Source: Lunularia cruciata (taxonomy: Eukaryota; Streptophyta; Marchantiopsida; Lunulariales; Lunulariaceae). Taken from it: DNA of 64,000 nucleotides. Shown here one piece after another: positions 52,601 through 64,000 of the stretch. The position numbers and the translations under genes were made by a program. Under the pieces are notes generated by a model. It saw only the letters and a program-made list of their open reading frames with translations. It did not search any database and was not told where the DNA came from. How positions within the stretch are numbered: the stretch's first letter is position 1; each line of letters opens with the position of its first letter. The stretch is from the NCBI GenBank assembly GCA_948567375.1, contig OX419757.1, positions 50,282,001 to 50,346,000 of the forward strand. Reading direction: 5' to 3'.

Positions 52601-54603
52601 CTATTGAGGTATCTAGCTTGATATGATGAGTAGCTAAAAGATCTTATCCTTGCCATGTTTAACCAGGCTTATGAGATAATCATGATTAGCTACATAGAGT
52701 CATAGCCAAGATAGAGGAATATTATTTTAGAGGAGCCTGAAAGAGTACATACCATTAAATTGGATTAGACTATATTCACTTGGTATTAATCCAGATATTT
52801 GGCTTTGAAGAAAGAAATAAGAACTTTTAGATCCATGAGTCTTTTTTAGAGTCTAAGTATTTTCTAGAATCTAAGGATAGCCCATATGAAAGAATCCCTA
52901 ACCTCGTTCTTTGGCCAAGGTAAGATAAGATAATATACTTCTGGGAACTATTCCCATGACCTTGGATATTCTCTTAAACTTTTGAGTTTAGATGACTTCT
53001 TGGTTAATAACTCTAGTTAATCCTATAATTAGTGACTTTTGTATGGAAAAATTTCACAAGTATATAACAAAGGGATGAGTCAGAACTTATTATCCCTTAA
53101 TTTCTAACTATCTATATCTCATTGAGCTATCAATATCACTCACCACAGAAACAAAACTCATATAGGAAACAATACAAAAGAAACTCCAGAGGACCAAAAT
53201 AGTCAAAATAAGAATCACCATATACCCTTTACTAGTAAGCAACTACTATTCTACTTAATATAGAAAATTACACTTTAACACCAAATAATCTACCAAAGCT
53301 AGGAATTACATTTTTTCCAATTGTCTCCACTAGAGCTAGGAGCTCAAAAGGCTAAAAATAAACAAAGTAAGATCTCTAAATCTCCAACTTGAACTATATT
53401 TTCTTATGGAAACCAAAAATCCTTATGCTAAAGGGACACTTCTCTACTTGATTGTGCAAAAAATAACTTTAATTGTGCACACACTTTCTTTCATGGCATG
53501 ATACGCTAATAATGCACAAGGAAATCCATCATGATCCAATTGAAGATGAAGACTCAAAAGGAGGTTGAAGTGCAACTTGGTAGATACCTCTCCGAAAAAA
53601 ACCTTATGTAGTTTTAGCGTTCATTTGATAGACTCCTAAAAAGGTCTAGTTTTTTTCGGATGAACCATGGGTCATGGGTAACTTTCTACACCAACTTGAT
53701 ATTTTAATCTTACCCTTTTTTATTAAAAAAAATTCTGTCTTTTTTTTTACCTATGATTGCAAAAGAATACCAAGAGCTCTTCCATCGGTGAATGAAGGCT
53801 ACAAAGAACAAGGAGGGAGTTAAAGTATCAAGTAAGCCAGAGTCTGAGAGCCCAAGAAAGCACTTGTTCAAATACTACCTACCAATTTCTTGTTGTATAT
53901 TGAGAGCAGAAAAGATTAATTTGGAAGCCACTAGAAGGGGCCAGACGTTAGAGCCATTGTATTGTAGTTGGATGTTGAGTACTGAGAGTGATAATGCTCA
54001 GGAATAAATCGAAACAACTAGTATGTTCATTATGATGATATGCAGTACCATGTCTTTGAGCTCAAAGATATTGTCCACAAAAGGTTTGCACTAGCTATTT
54101 ATAGTTTATATTCTATACAACCCTAACCTAGAGACTATATACATGATGATTATCATCCATTTGCTAGGGATGATATCTACAAGGTGATTACGGTTTTTGC
54201 ATCAGAGATCTGTTCCATAGAAAACATCCTCCTTCATTTGGTACTTCATCATATTTCAAATCTTATAGAAGTGGATGGATGTATATTGCTATATTCAAGG
54301 ATTTCAATGTGTATAAGATGACAAGTGGAGTTTGGTATGCGACCAACTTCAAGTATGCCGATAGGATCCAGTGTCACTAACAAGCAAGAGATATGACCGG
54401 TAGGCTTTGGACTAGCAATAGGAAGATGTACATGGTGTTATTGGCTTTTGTGAAAATATTAAGAAGAATATCTCTAGTATGATAGAGGCTTTAACTTTCA
54501 CACACAAGACCACATTTGCATATAGTAAGCTAGCTAAATTTTTTATAAATGTTTTAATAAAATGCTATAATAAGTTGATTGCCTACTTCTCCAAGCTCAA
54601 TAA

Positions 54604-54831
54604 CTTGGCAATGGATCTCTCTTATGGTTTAATTTGGGGACTATGCTAGTATATTCCTTGTGAGAGTGCCATCATTGTATAGTTGTTGATAAAGATTTTT
54701 GGTAGCCCATGGGCTTGGTATCTCATAAAACTTGGCTATGAATTTCTCTTTGGGCTTAATTTGGGACTATATTGGTATATGCCTTGTGATATTTATAGAC
54801 TCTTGGTAGCTCATGTGCTGGCTATCTCATA
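54604..54831 (+). repeat. Tandem duplication of 100-125 bp, diverged
   Basis: Copy one (54604-54728) begins CTTGGCAATG and ends TATCTCATA; copy two (54731-54831) begins CTTGGCTATG and ends the same way. Shared inner strings are TTTAATTTGGG-like, GACTATG/GACTATA, TTCCTTGTGA/GCCTTGTGA and GGTAGC. Confidence 0.7.
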
Positions 54832-56099
54832 TGAATCTCTTGAAGGGGGAACTCTATAATAAAGATGTGGAGCATCAGATTTTTGAAGCAAAGATGCTAA
54901 AGAGATGATTGTTGTATCTTTCGTAAAAATTTAGGTGGATCTAAGAGAGCCTCGTTCTAAAGGTTGGAAATGTGTGACAACAAGAACTTGCTAGCTCGGG
55001 AGGTTCTACCCCAGAAGTCGGATTAGAGTAGTAATCGGCATGAGACTTGGAGGTAAGTCAGGAAAGAAGTAAAGTACTTAAGATTCGCTTAAGAGTTATG
55101 CATAATTTTCGATAAAAATATATTTTCTACCGAATTTTTTTAGATATATGTTCATACACAAATCTTAGTGAAGTTGTGTAACTATATGGTGCTTGCAAGT
55201 GTAAAAAGCAAAACAAGAGAAACCTATCACCTCTCCTTTACTTTTTTAACCGGGGAATAAAAATCATTGTAATAAAGAAAAATACAATCATTTATCCTTA
55301 CTTTCAAAACTGACATCTTAAGAGTATATTTCACATAGCGCATATGAACCACAAACGGCGAGCTATACGGGAGATGTTGTTATTATGTGCCTGCTGTTTT
55401 TTATAGCGGCAAAATCACATGCTATTCTACAATTTTTAGTGGACTTGTGATGCTTAATTTCAATCATTCATAACAAAATCAGAAAAGCTATTTGGTACTT
55501 AGAATCCATCAACATGTGGTTGAATCTTCGATTAAACCGCAAGGCACCATTATACAAATTTCATGAACTCTCTGCTCCAGATTTCCTTATCCATAGATTT
55601 ATATTTGACGAGAACTACTTGGTGGAGGTTTGAGATTTGGAAGATCGTGATAGGACCAGAGAGTACTGCAATCTGAGCTATCTAGCTATCCGAAGCAATT
55701 TGAATTGCAAACACAAGCAACAAGAGTAGAGGTGATGGTTGAGTCGTTTGAACCTTCTCTTCTGCTACGGAAAAGCCATTGACCCAAACAAGCAACAAAA
55801 TTGATAAAGATGACTATCATCTGGCATAACTATTTCTGCGAGCATCTCTTAATAACGGTGCGATGGTCGGGAAATGTTGCTTTTTCCCACTGTATTGCAT
55901 GGATACGTGTTCGTTCCGTGAAAGCGTGTAGTCTGTTCTCGTTATCGGTAGAGTCCGAGTCTATTCTCACCGTGCTCCGTTCATTGGATCCAGCTTCGGC
56001 GATGAAGTGCTACCATTGGTGGATGATGACCGTAATTCGGAGTTCACTTAAGTGCCATCAATGGAGACTCTTCGGCCACTTTCTCTGATGATATGGAAA

Positions 56100-57655
56100 G
56101 CAGGAGGAAGATTACCGGGAGTGGGTGTCAGGCCAGAAGATTATTGAACTGATTCGTTTGATGATGAGATCGAAAACACAGAGATGGGGTCCATTGGATT
56201 GGATCCATCCCAACTTGTCTCCGACGAGGTTGAAGATTTGTGATGAGGATGATCAGGATCAAACAATGACCATAAAAAGCTGCTGAGAAGATGGCGATCT
56301 TTCACTTAGGATGAGCAACAAGAGTCTGTTGGGTGCGAGAGATTGCCATTTCATTCCAGAAACGGAGAGGAGATACGAGAAACAAGGGACAAAATTCAAA
56401 ATCCACGGAAAAGTCGCAAACCGAATTCATTTGTGAGAGACTTGAATTTCGATCTGAAAGACAGAAGAAAGGGCCATGCATAGTATTACAGGAGAGGGTA
56501 AGCAGACGATTCTAAATGGGAAGTGCTAGTATCTTCTTTGCAGTTTGAGGTCCCTCTAAGACGTTCTCCTGGAATATTCAGGCAAGGGCAGACATGTTTG
56601 ATCGAAAACTCAGTCAATCAAGACCAATGGCATATCCAAGGGCTTCGATACCAAAACACGCAGAGAGAATCTGCCTCCGATGATCTGGATACAACAGATT
56701 CCGCATCATTGCACAAAATTCCTTGTAAGGAAGATCGTACATCTTTTGAGAGCAATGCTAGATTTATGAAATGGTCAGATAACACAATCCCACAGCTTAT
56801 TGGAGAAGACTTGATGGATGTATGGTGGCAGAAGAGCTGCAGGAGCTCACAGCTCGTCTTACAATTTCCAACGATCTACTGCAATCACAAAGGCTAGTTT
56901 GACCGGATTATGAAGTTTGTGGAATGTCATCCGGATATCCAACCCGATAAGGGAAATGCTTACATGAAAGCTCTAAGGCTTGTCAGTATCATCTCAAAGA
57001 GAAGACCTTGAATTTCCGAAAGAAGAGTAAGTTGACAATTAACCGGCAGATTAGATAGGAAACTAGCAAGTAAAGAACGATCATATAGCAGTCAACTCGA
57101 GGCCGCTATGGTCACCTACCTACAAGATGTCTGAAACACGATTTCGAGGGGTGAGAGGACGATGACTCTTGAGCAGGGAGCAGGCGCAGGAACAGCAGGA
57201 TTACTCGTCAACTATAGGAGCAGTTGAAGATGAGTGCTGGAAAACTACGCCAACATTGAACTATGGCTGAACGTGTTCCATCGAGGAGTACGGCGGCTGT
57301 TGACAGCGGGCTGGGATCGGAACACACATTGATTGACGATCATAGTACATTGCTGTTAAGGAGAGGTAGTGCGAAGATTTATCAGAAAGAGGAGAACAAA
57401 AGTTCATCATATAAGACCGATCTCGGAGATGAAGTGGAAACAGAGACAAAAGATGACCAAACCAGCTGTAATAATTTCACGGCAGAAACAAAAGAAACTG
57501 ATGCAAGAGATCAATCAAAGCTAGAAACTGATCAGAGACGAGACTATACGCCATTGGAGGTAGGCAGGACTCCGCTTGATTTGCAACATCTCTACACTCC
57601 AGTTGGAATCAAGTGCATTCACAACATACAAATTTATATCTGGCATGATATTTGA
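56100..57655 (+). pseudogene. Possible broken or spliced gene, unknown product
   Basis: Several open segments here have protein-like composition but sit in different frames. 56523-56897 (124 codons) starts close to a TTCTTTGCAG acceptor-like string. Just beside its end, from about 56829, another frame reads VAEELQELTARLTISNDLL, a plausible coiled-coil segment. 57263-57655 (130 codons, ATG start) encodes a very hydrophilic Glu/Lys/Thr/Asp-rich stretch. I could not join them with in-phase GT-AG introns. Either exons are missed or the gene is decayed with frameshifts. No domain is recognised, and it may also be chance. Confidence 0.28.
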
Positions 57656-57659
57656 ACCC

Positions 57660-59560
57660 AGTTAGCAGTCAAAACTTCTATAATGAGCTTCACGTTCTCC
57701 AGTGGAAAAGCTCCTACTATGGTGAACTGAAACTCCTACCTATGTATTGTTGATAGAGTGTCACAAGCTAATCTTTTTACTGGCTAGTGTTGGCGGGAAG
57801 GCTAAGTTTCTTTAGTCACAACTTTTAGACTTCTACACAGTTTTCTACTAATATATTGGTGTAGGACCATTCTTTGGTGAACTTGTCGATTCTACATCTG
57901 GTATTTCCACATCGTACTATGTCTATTCTGCATGTACAGTGGTAAGTGTATACCCTTCACTTGATTCGGACCTGCAATATTTATGATGTCCGAATAGTGA
58001 AGTGCAAGGATCGTTCATCTCTCATCTTTTCCTAATTTTAATCTTCTCATTCGTAATAAGGAAGTTACCTGTGAAATCGAAAAGCTTTAGCGTGAAATAG
58101 ACCAGAACAAGAGACAATGCGCTTACTGGCTGCCTAGAGGAACTTCTGATGTGGAATGTCTAGGAAATACGATTTTGGTCGGAGTTAACATATCTGGTGG
58201 AGAGAATATGTATTGGTTATTCAGGACTAGCAGAATATCTAGGTGTTCTTTTCCATTAGCTGAAACTCAGCTGTACACGTTCTCTGAGAGAGAAGACTTC
58301 TCCCAGCAACTTTGTTATGCTGGAAACTAGGATTACCTACATTTATGTGTCGAAAGATCAATTGTACATTTTTCGTTGATACAAACATCCTTGAATATGT
58401 ACATGGGCAACCTTTCCAGATCATCATCTCTGTCTGGGAATGTCAGACAGTCTTTTCGAACATGTGAACTGGTTTAAAGCATTCGGGCACCGATGGAGAT
58501 ACTCTATTTTGACGGAGGTTTTAGGTTATTCTCCTGGTAGTTTCGAGATGGCTGACCGTATAGTCAGTATAGATTGTGGCTCTAAGTATAAATGCATCAG
58601 ACTCAAGAGAGCAGAAATATATACAATACTATCATTATTTCGCGAGTTTCCCTTAAGTTGGCTCTTTTCTCTTGAAAGGTGTTATCTGTATCAAGGCTCA
58701 GCACTTCCAAACTAAAAGTCTTCATATACTGGGAACTCTTTTGTGAGTGACATCATTCAGGCAGTAGAATTTGTCCAAGACAGCTGAAGTAATGACTTCA
58801 CCCTTAGATTATGATGAATACTGCAGAAGTATCTTGTCCAATGTTATTCACCATGAGCTCTAAATGTCTTGGAATCGAATGACGTCCCCTCCACGATCAG
58901 CACAAAAGTCTATGTAGCTGTCTGTCAAAGCTACATAGAAGCTGTCAAATCATGCTTCAGTCATGACAAAATCGAACAGGATGTCTATCGAGGTTTGAGC
59001 CCAAAGGTAAGGTGCGAAACTTATCCATAGATAAGACGGTGAACCTCACCTTCTCCTGTTCTATGATCAGAAAGGATCAGATCCATTTGATTACAAAGAT
59101 CAGTAAGGGAGTGTTTTGGTCTGTCAGCTTCTCATTTTGCTGTCATTTCCAACTCCAAGTTGGTGAAAGCTTACGATAGGTAGAGTACTCTGACCAGATT
59201 GCTTGTATTGTTGGATTAACGTTCAATTTAATATGAGTACGGATTTTCTTATCATCAATGTACTTAAATACCAGGTTAAGGTAAGAAGTTGAGTCTGGTA
59301 ATCCCCTGTTTTTGCTTCTGAGTAATCATTCAAGGCACATGGTGTGTAGATTTTATGTCTTTAAAGCTGGCTCTACCTTAACATCAAGTTGTCTGTATGT
59401 GTTTGCTCCGGATTTATGAACTTAGTTGTCGATCTTAGTTGTCGATCAAAACATGACGGACGAGTATTTGTATCAGCGTCCAATAAGTGTGATTCCTCGC
59501 TATTCTGTGATGCAAAACTGCTCGATGTGTACAGTGACTGGTTTTCAATTTTAGGAGGGC
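57660..59560. other. Intergenic, downstream of the MATE gene
   Basis: Only short frames are present (the longest is 58440-58715, 91 codons, with no recognisable domain). The right-hand part should contain the MATE 3' untranslated region on the minus strand, but I could not place a polyadenylation site with confidence. Confidence 0.4.
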
Positions 59561-59571
59561 AAGATCAGAAA

Positions 59572-61212
59572 CTATGGCAGCTCCTGAACAACAATCTGGT
59601 GAGTACTTTCTGGAGGAGACTGAAGATAAGGAGTTTGAGATTCAGAAACAAAGGAGTCGTCAGGAGTCGCATGCGCACCGTCTTGGGAGGAGGAATCGGT
59701 TAGGTGCTGGGCGCGAACAGCCTCATGAATCCAATCAGTTCGAAGAACAGCAGTCACCGTCAGGACGGCACAAGTGAGCACTGCGGCTAGAAGCCCAAGC
59801 CACAGTCCAAGAAGGCCTAATTTGCAAGGGAAAGCTAAGTAAATTCCCAAAGGAATTCCAACTATATAGAAAGCTCCGAGATTGGCATAAGCACCAGTTG
59901 AAGGACGTGCACTACCTCGAAGAACACCGCAACAAACAGTCTGTGGGAAATTGCCAAATTCACAAAGTCCCATGATAGGGAGGAGCCTGGCCACACCAAG
60001 GAGGATATCCTTGTCTGAGGTGAAAAGTTTGCCCCACATTTTCCTTGCAGAGATGAGCCAAGTTGCACCCAAGCAGGCAAGAGCAATGCTAACGCTGAGA
60101 GCAGCCAAAGAAGCGTGATACGCGGCTAATGGGGAGTTAGCACCGAGTTCGTTGCCCACACGGGTGGAAGCACATGAGCCAAGAGCAACTTGAAGGGCAT
60201 AGCAGATGGTATCTCCATTGAGGACAATAGCCATGGTGGCAACGGCTTTACGGGCATCGGGAAGGAGCCCGGTGAGCAATGTCATGGTCTCATAGCACCA
60301 CCACTCCAAGCAGGTCATGAGGCAAGCAGGCGCTGCCAACCTCATGAATGGGACCAAATCGTGGAGGCTGGCCTCGGACCAGCCCGGCCAGGAGCGTCGG
60401 TGGATCCCCGTCTGGCGGATGTATATAAGAAGCATGATTATAAGATTAAGGTCAGTCAAGGCAGAGGCGAGGGCGGTGCCTGGAGCTCCTAGTTTCAGCC
60501 CAAAAACTAGAAGAAAATTAAGAGGTATGTGCAAAGACATGGCAACTGCAGAACACAGCATCATTGGCTTCGTGATACACTGTGATCTGAGGTAGATTCT
60601 AAGAGGGCTCAAGATTGCCGTGGCTGCCAAATCAGGTAGCAGAAAGCGCAAGTACTGCTTTGCCATTGCCGCAATGGCAGGATCTTGGCCAAACCATAGC
60701 AGCACTTGCTCGACATTTAGCCAGGCAAAAGTTACAGGAATACATGCCAGCGACATAACAAGAAGGCCACGTTGAAGAGCAAGTCCAATGAGTTTGTGGC
60801 GCTTTGCTCCAAAGGCCTGGCAGCAAACAGGCTCCATACCACCTGACAAACCCATGAGGATGGAAAAGCCTGTGACATTGGCATAAGTTAAAGCCATTGT
60901 CCCTCCTGCGAGCTCCAACCCTCCCAAATGTCCCAAAAACATGGTGGAGATGATGAATCTCGCAAACCACATCATGTTCATGGCTGCTATTGGTCCTCCA
61001 ATCTTATTTTGCTTGCCTATTTCCAACATGATTTGATTTACTGTAGGCCATTCCTGCAGAGCGTTATACAACTCGTTTAGGGTTTCCATATTCGAGAGGT
61101 CTACCTCCTCACCGACAACCTTGTCTTGGCTAGGCCAGTTGGAATCTCTCTTGAAAGGAATCTTGTCCTCGTCCGTCTCATTCTCGTCCATGTCCAATCT
61201 CCACCCCAACAT
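59572..61212 (-). CDS. MATE/DTX-family efflux transporter (single exon)
   Basis: This encodes a 546-residue membrane transporter that would export organic cations or metabolites by proton or sodium antiport at the plasma membrane or an endomembrane. The substrate cannot be read from sequence. After a hydrophilic N-terminus of about 65 residues come twelve hydrophobic segments in two MATE halves. Family hallmarks are GGMEPVCCQAFGAKRH in the first half, FGQDPAIAAMAKQYLRFLLP, ITKPM...HIPLNF, EWWCYETMTLL and STRVGNELGANSP in the second half, and a polar Ser/Gln-rich tail. Length and the lack of introns fit the plant DTX48-52-like branch (including ABA-efflux and ADP1-type members in Arabidopsis). 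I chose the ATG at 61212; the frame extends 13 codons further only through a TTG, just after an in-frame TAG. A second ATG lies at 61191. No lesion is visible. Confidence 0.95.
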   Translation of the reverse strand: MLGWRLDMDENETDEDKIPFKRDSNWPSQDKVVGEEVDLSNMETLNELYNALQEWPTVNQIMLEIGKQNKIGGPIAAMNMMWFARFIISTMFLGHLGGLELAGGTMALTYANVTGFSILMGLSGGMEPVCCQAFGAKRHKLIGLALQRGLLVMSLACIPVTFAWLNVEQVLLWFGQDPAIAAMAKQYLRFLLPDLAATAILSPLRIYLRSQCITKPMMLCSAVAMSLHIPLNFLLVFGLKLGAPGTALASALTDLNLIIMLLIYIRQTGIHRRSWPGWSEASLHDLVPFMRLAAPACLMTCLEWWCYETMTLLTGLLPDARKAVATMAIVLNGDTICYALQVALGSCASTRVGNELGANSPLAAYHASLAALSVSIALACLGATWLISARKMWGKLFTSDKDILLGVARLLPIMGLCEFGNFPQTVCCGVLRGSARPSTGAYANLGAFYIVGIPLGIYLAFPCKLGLLGLWLGLLAAVLTCAVLTVTAVLRTDWIHEAVRAQHLTDSSSQDGAHATPDDSFVSESQTPYLQSPPESTHQIVVQELP

Positions 61213-61298
61213 TGCTACTCCCTCCCTCCCTTGACTGGCAGGTGGCGTCAACTACCGGCTGAGTATTCCGCCACTGCTCAGAACGCCAATTGCTAGTA

Positions 61299-61359
61299 TT
61301 ACTGCACCAACACAATTGCGGAGAAACGCCACATCTCGCAATCCTTAGAACCTCTACAT
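61299..61359 (-). promoter_or_regulatory. Upstream ATGs in the likely MATE leader
   Basis: About 140 nt upstream of the MATE start is ATGTAG (61359-61354), an ATG directly followed by a stop. Slightly downstream an 11-codon upstream ORF runs from 61334 to 61299. Start-stop elements can stall ribosomes in some plant transporter mRNAs (AUG-UAA in Arabidopsis NIP5;1). Whether these are transcribed is unknown. Confidence 0.3.
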
Positions 61360-63860
61360 GAAGAACCACACGAGCCCTAAATGCTGAGGACACCCGCGTT
61401 TGCATCAAAGCAACAAAGTAGCAACCAGCAGCCAAACACACGCCAGCGCTTTCTCTATGTCAGCAATCGAAAGCGCTTGAATTTGCATCTGCAGTTGTCG
61501 CTGCTGTTGCACCTTCAACGTGGAGGCATATGCAATGACAAATGCAAACGGGTTGGATAATATTTCCAGAAAGGAAACCACACAATGCAGAGAACGAATC
61601 CAAAAATAATGAAAAGACACCAAAATTACGGATTCGTTGACACTACTGGCCATAACCATTACCATAATCTCTGTATCCTATCGCAACATTTAAGATATAC
61701 GACTTATTTAGAACTAATTGACCAGTACCCTAATTTCTGCATCACATCTCATTCTTCAAAATTAAAGACAACAGGGAAAATGAACTAGAGAGATCGGATC
61801 ACCAACGACAGTAAAATCACCTGTGCAAATCTATGAAGCGGATGGAGTTGATGTCAGGCCTGTCCGAATGCAGGAAGAACGGTCCCTCACTGCAATCAGC
61901 CATGCTTCAGCGGAACTTCCTCACAGAGGCTACAGAAAACAACACCTCCACGTCTGATCTTGATAAATCTCGTGGATCCCCGGCCATCCCACCAATTAGC
62001 CAAAAGATCCCTTACAACAGACTTAACTTCCAGCGAGCACCACCCTTCTAGCAGCACTATGGCCGATAGCATGACCACGATTCACCTCAATCAACTCCTT
62101 TCGAAGCTCTTCCAAACTTCCAATCAAAATCCTTTGAAACAATACCGCTCAGCAAAGCGCGGTCAACTTTTCCAGAGCGTCAGTAATCATCGAAAATATC
62201 TGACAAGTCAATGCTGGGCAAATTGTCTGCACATACAGTGGGCAACAAGAGTGGGACGAGATGATGACGAGAGTTCGGGAACCGTTAGAAACTTTGACAA
62301 CCGCCTGTAAGCGCCTGTTGGATCTTCAGTTACGGTGACGTAAACAGAAATGGAATGTCTGTCGGCTGCTCGTCTCAATCAGTTGTATTCCGTGATTCAG
62401 GTCTGGTTAGTTTTTGGGTTACACAGTACTGCGTTTCCCTCACAGTCTGCCATAGTCGGGAAACATCGTAGTATGACGTGAAGTGAAATCTACCTGGTTT
62501 GCGGGTTCGCGGAGTCTGGAATATTCGACAGCGTTCTGTCATCCTCGAATTCCCCTGCTAGGCATCTAGTGTGTTAAATCCAGGGAAGTTGGAAAAATCA
62601 TACAATTCTCACATAATCTTCATATCAGCGGTAAATAATCGGCTCGGATGATAATACCACCCAAACGTTGGTGCCGCAAATCATGATTAAGCAGTTGACA
62701 CTTCAATGAAGTAAAAAGGAAACCAAAGGTTTATGTGCAAACTTGATGATTTATGGTTTTTTTTTCGGGAACACTTTTGTGACGCCACTAGGATATATAG
62801 ATAACTTACGATGATCATGAATAATATTAGATGAGATGCTTATTTCCCATGATCATCGAATGAAATTAGCGAGGAAAGCCGTTACAAATATAACTTGTAA
62901 TGGATTTTCTAGCGAATTTTTATCATGTACCTTATCTTATATGCGTTTTATATACTCGAGAATCAACCCACACAATGTGACCTTTTTCATTTTCCTTGAA
63001 TGATACGATATAGTCCCATTTTTGCAAATAATATCATCTACTGAAAATCATTGTCCAAATGGTCTGCTTGGGACCTGATATTCACCATGATTAGTAGTAC
63101 TAACTTTCAAATATAGGGTGTAAATCAGATGTTCGCCATAGATAATTAACAAATTCAAATAGAAGATTAAAATATCTCCTATCCGCTTATGAACATAAAA
63201 TATAACGTGAGTTGCAATTTAAGAGAACAAACCTATATAAGAAAGGATTTTATCCTCTTACGGAAAGTCATCCAAATTCTCAAAGACGTGATGATCTCCC
63301 ACTAGTGGGAACTAAGCGTCTAAACTTTTATCATGATCTATAATAACAACAATTCCAGTGGGTGGAACTATATGTCGTACAGTTTTGCAAACTAATCAGG
63401 ACCTGATACCTTCGTTGCTATATATAGAAAGTACAGAATTTCTCTGGATGGCCGTCTCACGCTCGAAATTATTTTTGGGAAAATCCACATTAAAGTGAAA
63501 TTGTATTCCCGCAATTTTTATTATTAAAACTGTCATGCGTATATACATCGATACACTCATTGTCAACATCATACACTATATACATCGATACACAACATAC
63601 ATCATTGTCAACATCATACACTATAGAAGCACAACTCACACATAAATTATACATAGACTCTAATGTGCCATAATAATCAGATTGCTTACCACTCTCAACT
63701 CAACACAACTCAGATCAGTATTTGATCTATCACTCTATAAACTGCAAACAACTGGGCACTGATTACAATCAAGCCACACACTCAAGCATAGAGAATCCAA
63801 GTGACGCTTGCCGGCTTCTGTCCACCATAGCCAGGAACTCGAATGCTCAACATCAGAGAA
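61360..63860. other. Intergenic region
   Basis: The first few hundred bases are probably MATE promoter and leader. Up to 62.5 kb GC is moderate with short frames of no known family; beyond that the DNA becomes AT-rich. A two-copy tandem repeat lies at 63542-63623. Confidence 0.4.
63542..63623 (+). repeat. Two-copy tandem repeat
   Basis: TATACATCGATACAC followed by CATTGTCAACATCATACACTA occurs at 63542-63578 and again at 63579-63623, the second copy with an extra 8 bases in the middle. Confidence 0.85.
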
Positions 63861-63925
63861 GTGAGCTCTATAAAGCTCACTTTGAAACTATACCTCCTGG
63901 ACTCGAGCTAGCTTTGAAACCCTAA
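63860..63925 (+). promoter_or_regulatory. TATA box and telo-box-like cluster
   Basis: TATAAA (63869-63874) sits in the centre of a small palindrome (AGTGAGCT...AGCTCACT, 63860-63881). The plant telo-box AAACCCTAA follows at 63917-63925. Telo-boxes close to the start site are typical of plant genes for translation proteins. No reading frame beyond it is long enough in this window to confirm a gene. Confidence 0.25.
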
Positions 63926-64000
63926 TGGTTCCGCTGATGGCACACTCGACGGTACGAACGGTGCAAAGTGACGGGGGGACCCCACCGTGAAGTCAGTACC

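Larger units (their letters stand above)
41501..55300. other. Long AT-rich block of probable decayed repeats
   Basis: Nearly 14 kb contains no plausible intact gene. The longest frame is a minus-strand hydrophobic ORF (41691-42083) that looks like the shadow of purine-rich DNA. Vocabulary such as AAGATCTT and TCTTCTTG recurs throughout, and there are several local tandem duplications (49516-49670, 54604-54831). I looked for long terminal repeats, a primer-binding site after a TG...CA end and a reverse transcriptase motif, and found none I could defend. Worn-out retrotransposons are the likeliest content but remain unproven. Confidence 0.4.

Noticed and set aside
54847-54990. Purine-rich GAAGGGGGAACT string as a retrotransposon polypurine tract followed by an LTR
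   Set aside because: I could not find a matching upstream repeat, TG...CA ends or a primer-binding site, so an LTR call is not supported.
59574-60595. Several plus-strand frames of 67-104 codons
   Set aside because: They are antisense shadows of the MATE gene on the minus strand.

Overview
This window looks like nuclear DNA from a land plant, most likely a moss (Physcomitrium-like). The reasons are a two-intron R2R3-MYB gene with the classic plant exon sizes of 133 and 130 nt, a single-exon plant-type MATE transporter, GT-AG introns, long AT-rich gene-poor tracts and decayed transposons. There are no bacterial operons, rRNA, CRISPR arrays or recognisable tRNAs. The organism call is an inference, and I cannot name the species.

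Three loci are secure. (1) A degenerate pogo/Tigger-type DNA transposon at 13994-16537 has matching terminal inverted repeats, flanking TA dinucleotides, a broken transposase and an internal 81-bp tandem repeat. (2) An R2R3-MYB transcription factor lies on the minus strand (CDS 27635-29850, three exons, 536 aa). (3) A MATE-family efflux transporter lies on the minus strand (59572-61212, one exon, 546 aa).

Layout. 1-2.5 kb is AT-rich with a strong foldback (MITE-like) repeat. 2.5-8.4 kb has higher GC and carries a possible multi-exon plus-strand gene of unknown function. 8.4-13.9 kb is AT-rich without a gene I can support. 14.0-16.5 kb is the pogo element. 16.5-20.7 kb is unassigned mid-GC sequence. 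20.7-24.5 kb is AT-rich with small repeats. 24.5-27.4 kb is unassigned. 27.6-30.6 kb is the MYB gene with its probable leader and promoter. 30.6-41.5 kb is intergenic, with a diverged dispersed repeat pair and hairpins. 41.5-55.3 kb is a long AT-rich block with no intact ORF and several short tandem duplications, probably worn-out repeats. 55.3-59.5 kb holds a possible broken or spliced gene. 59.6-61.3 kb is the MATE gene. 61.3-64 kb is intergenic and ends in a promoter-like motif cluster.

Nothing links the MYB and MATE genes functionally: they are 30 kb apart and separated by repeats. Two observations bear on possible translational control. A 41-codon upstream ORF overlaps the MYB start, and an ATG immediately followed by a stop lies upstream of the MATE start. 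Both depend on where transcription begins, which the sequence alone cannot settle. I did not find a clear novel multi-gene system.
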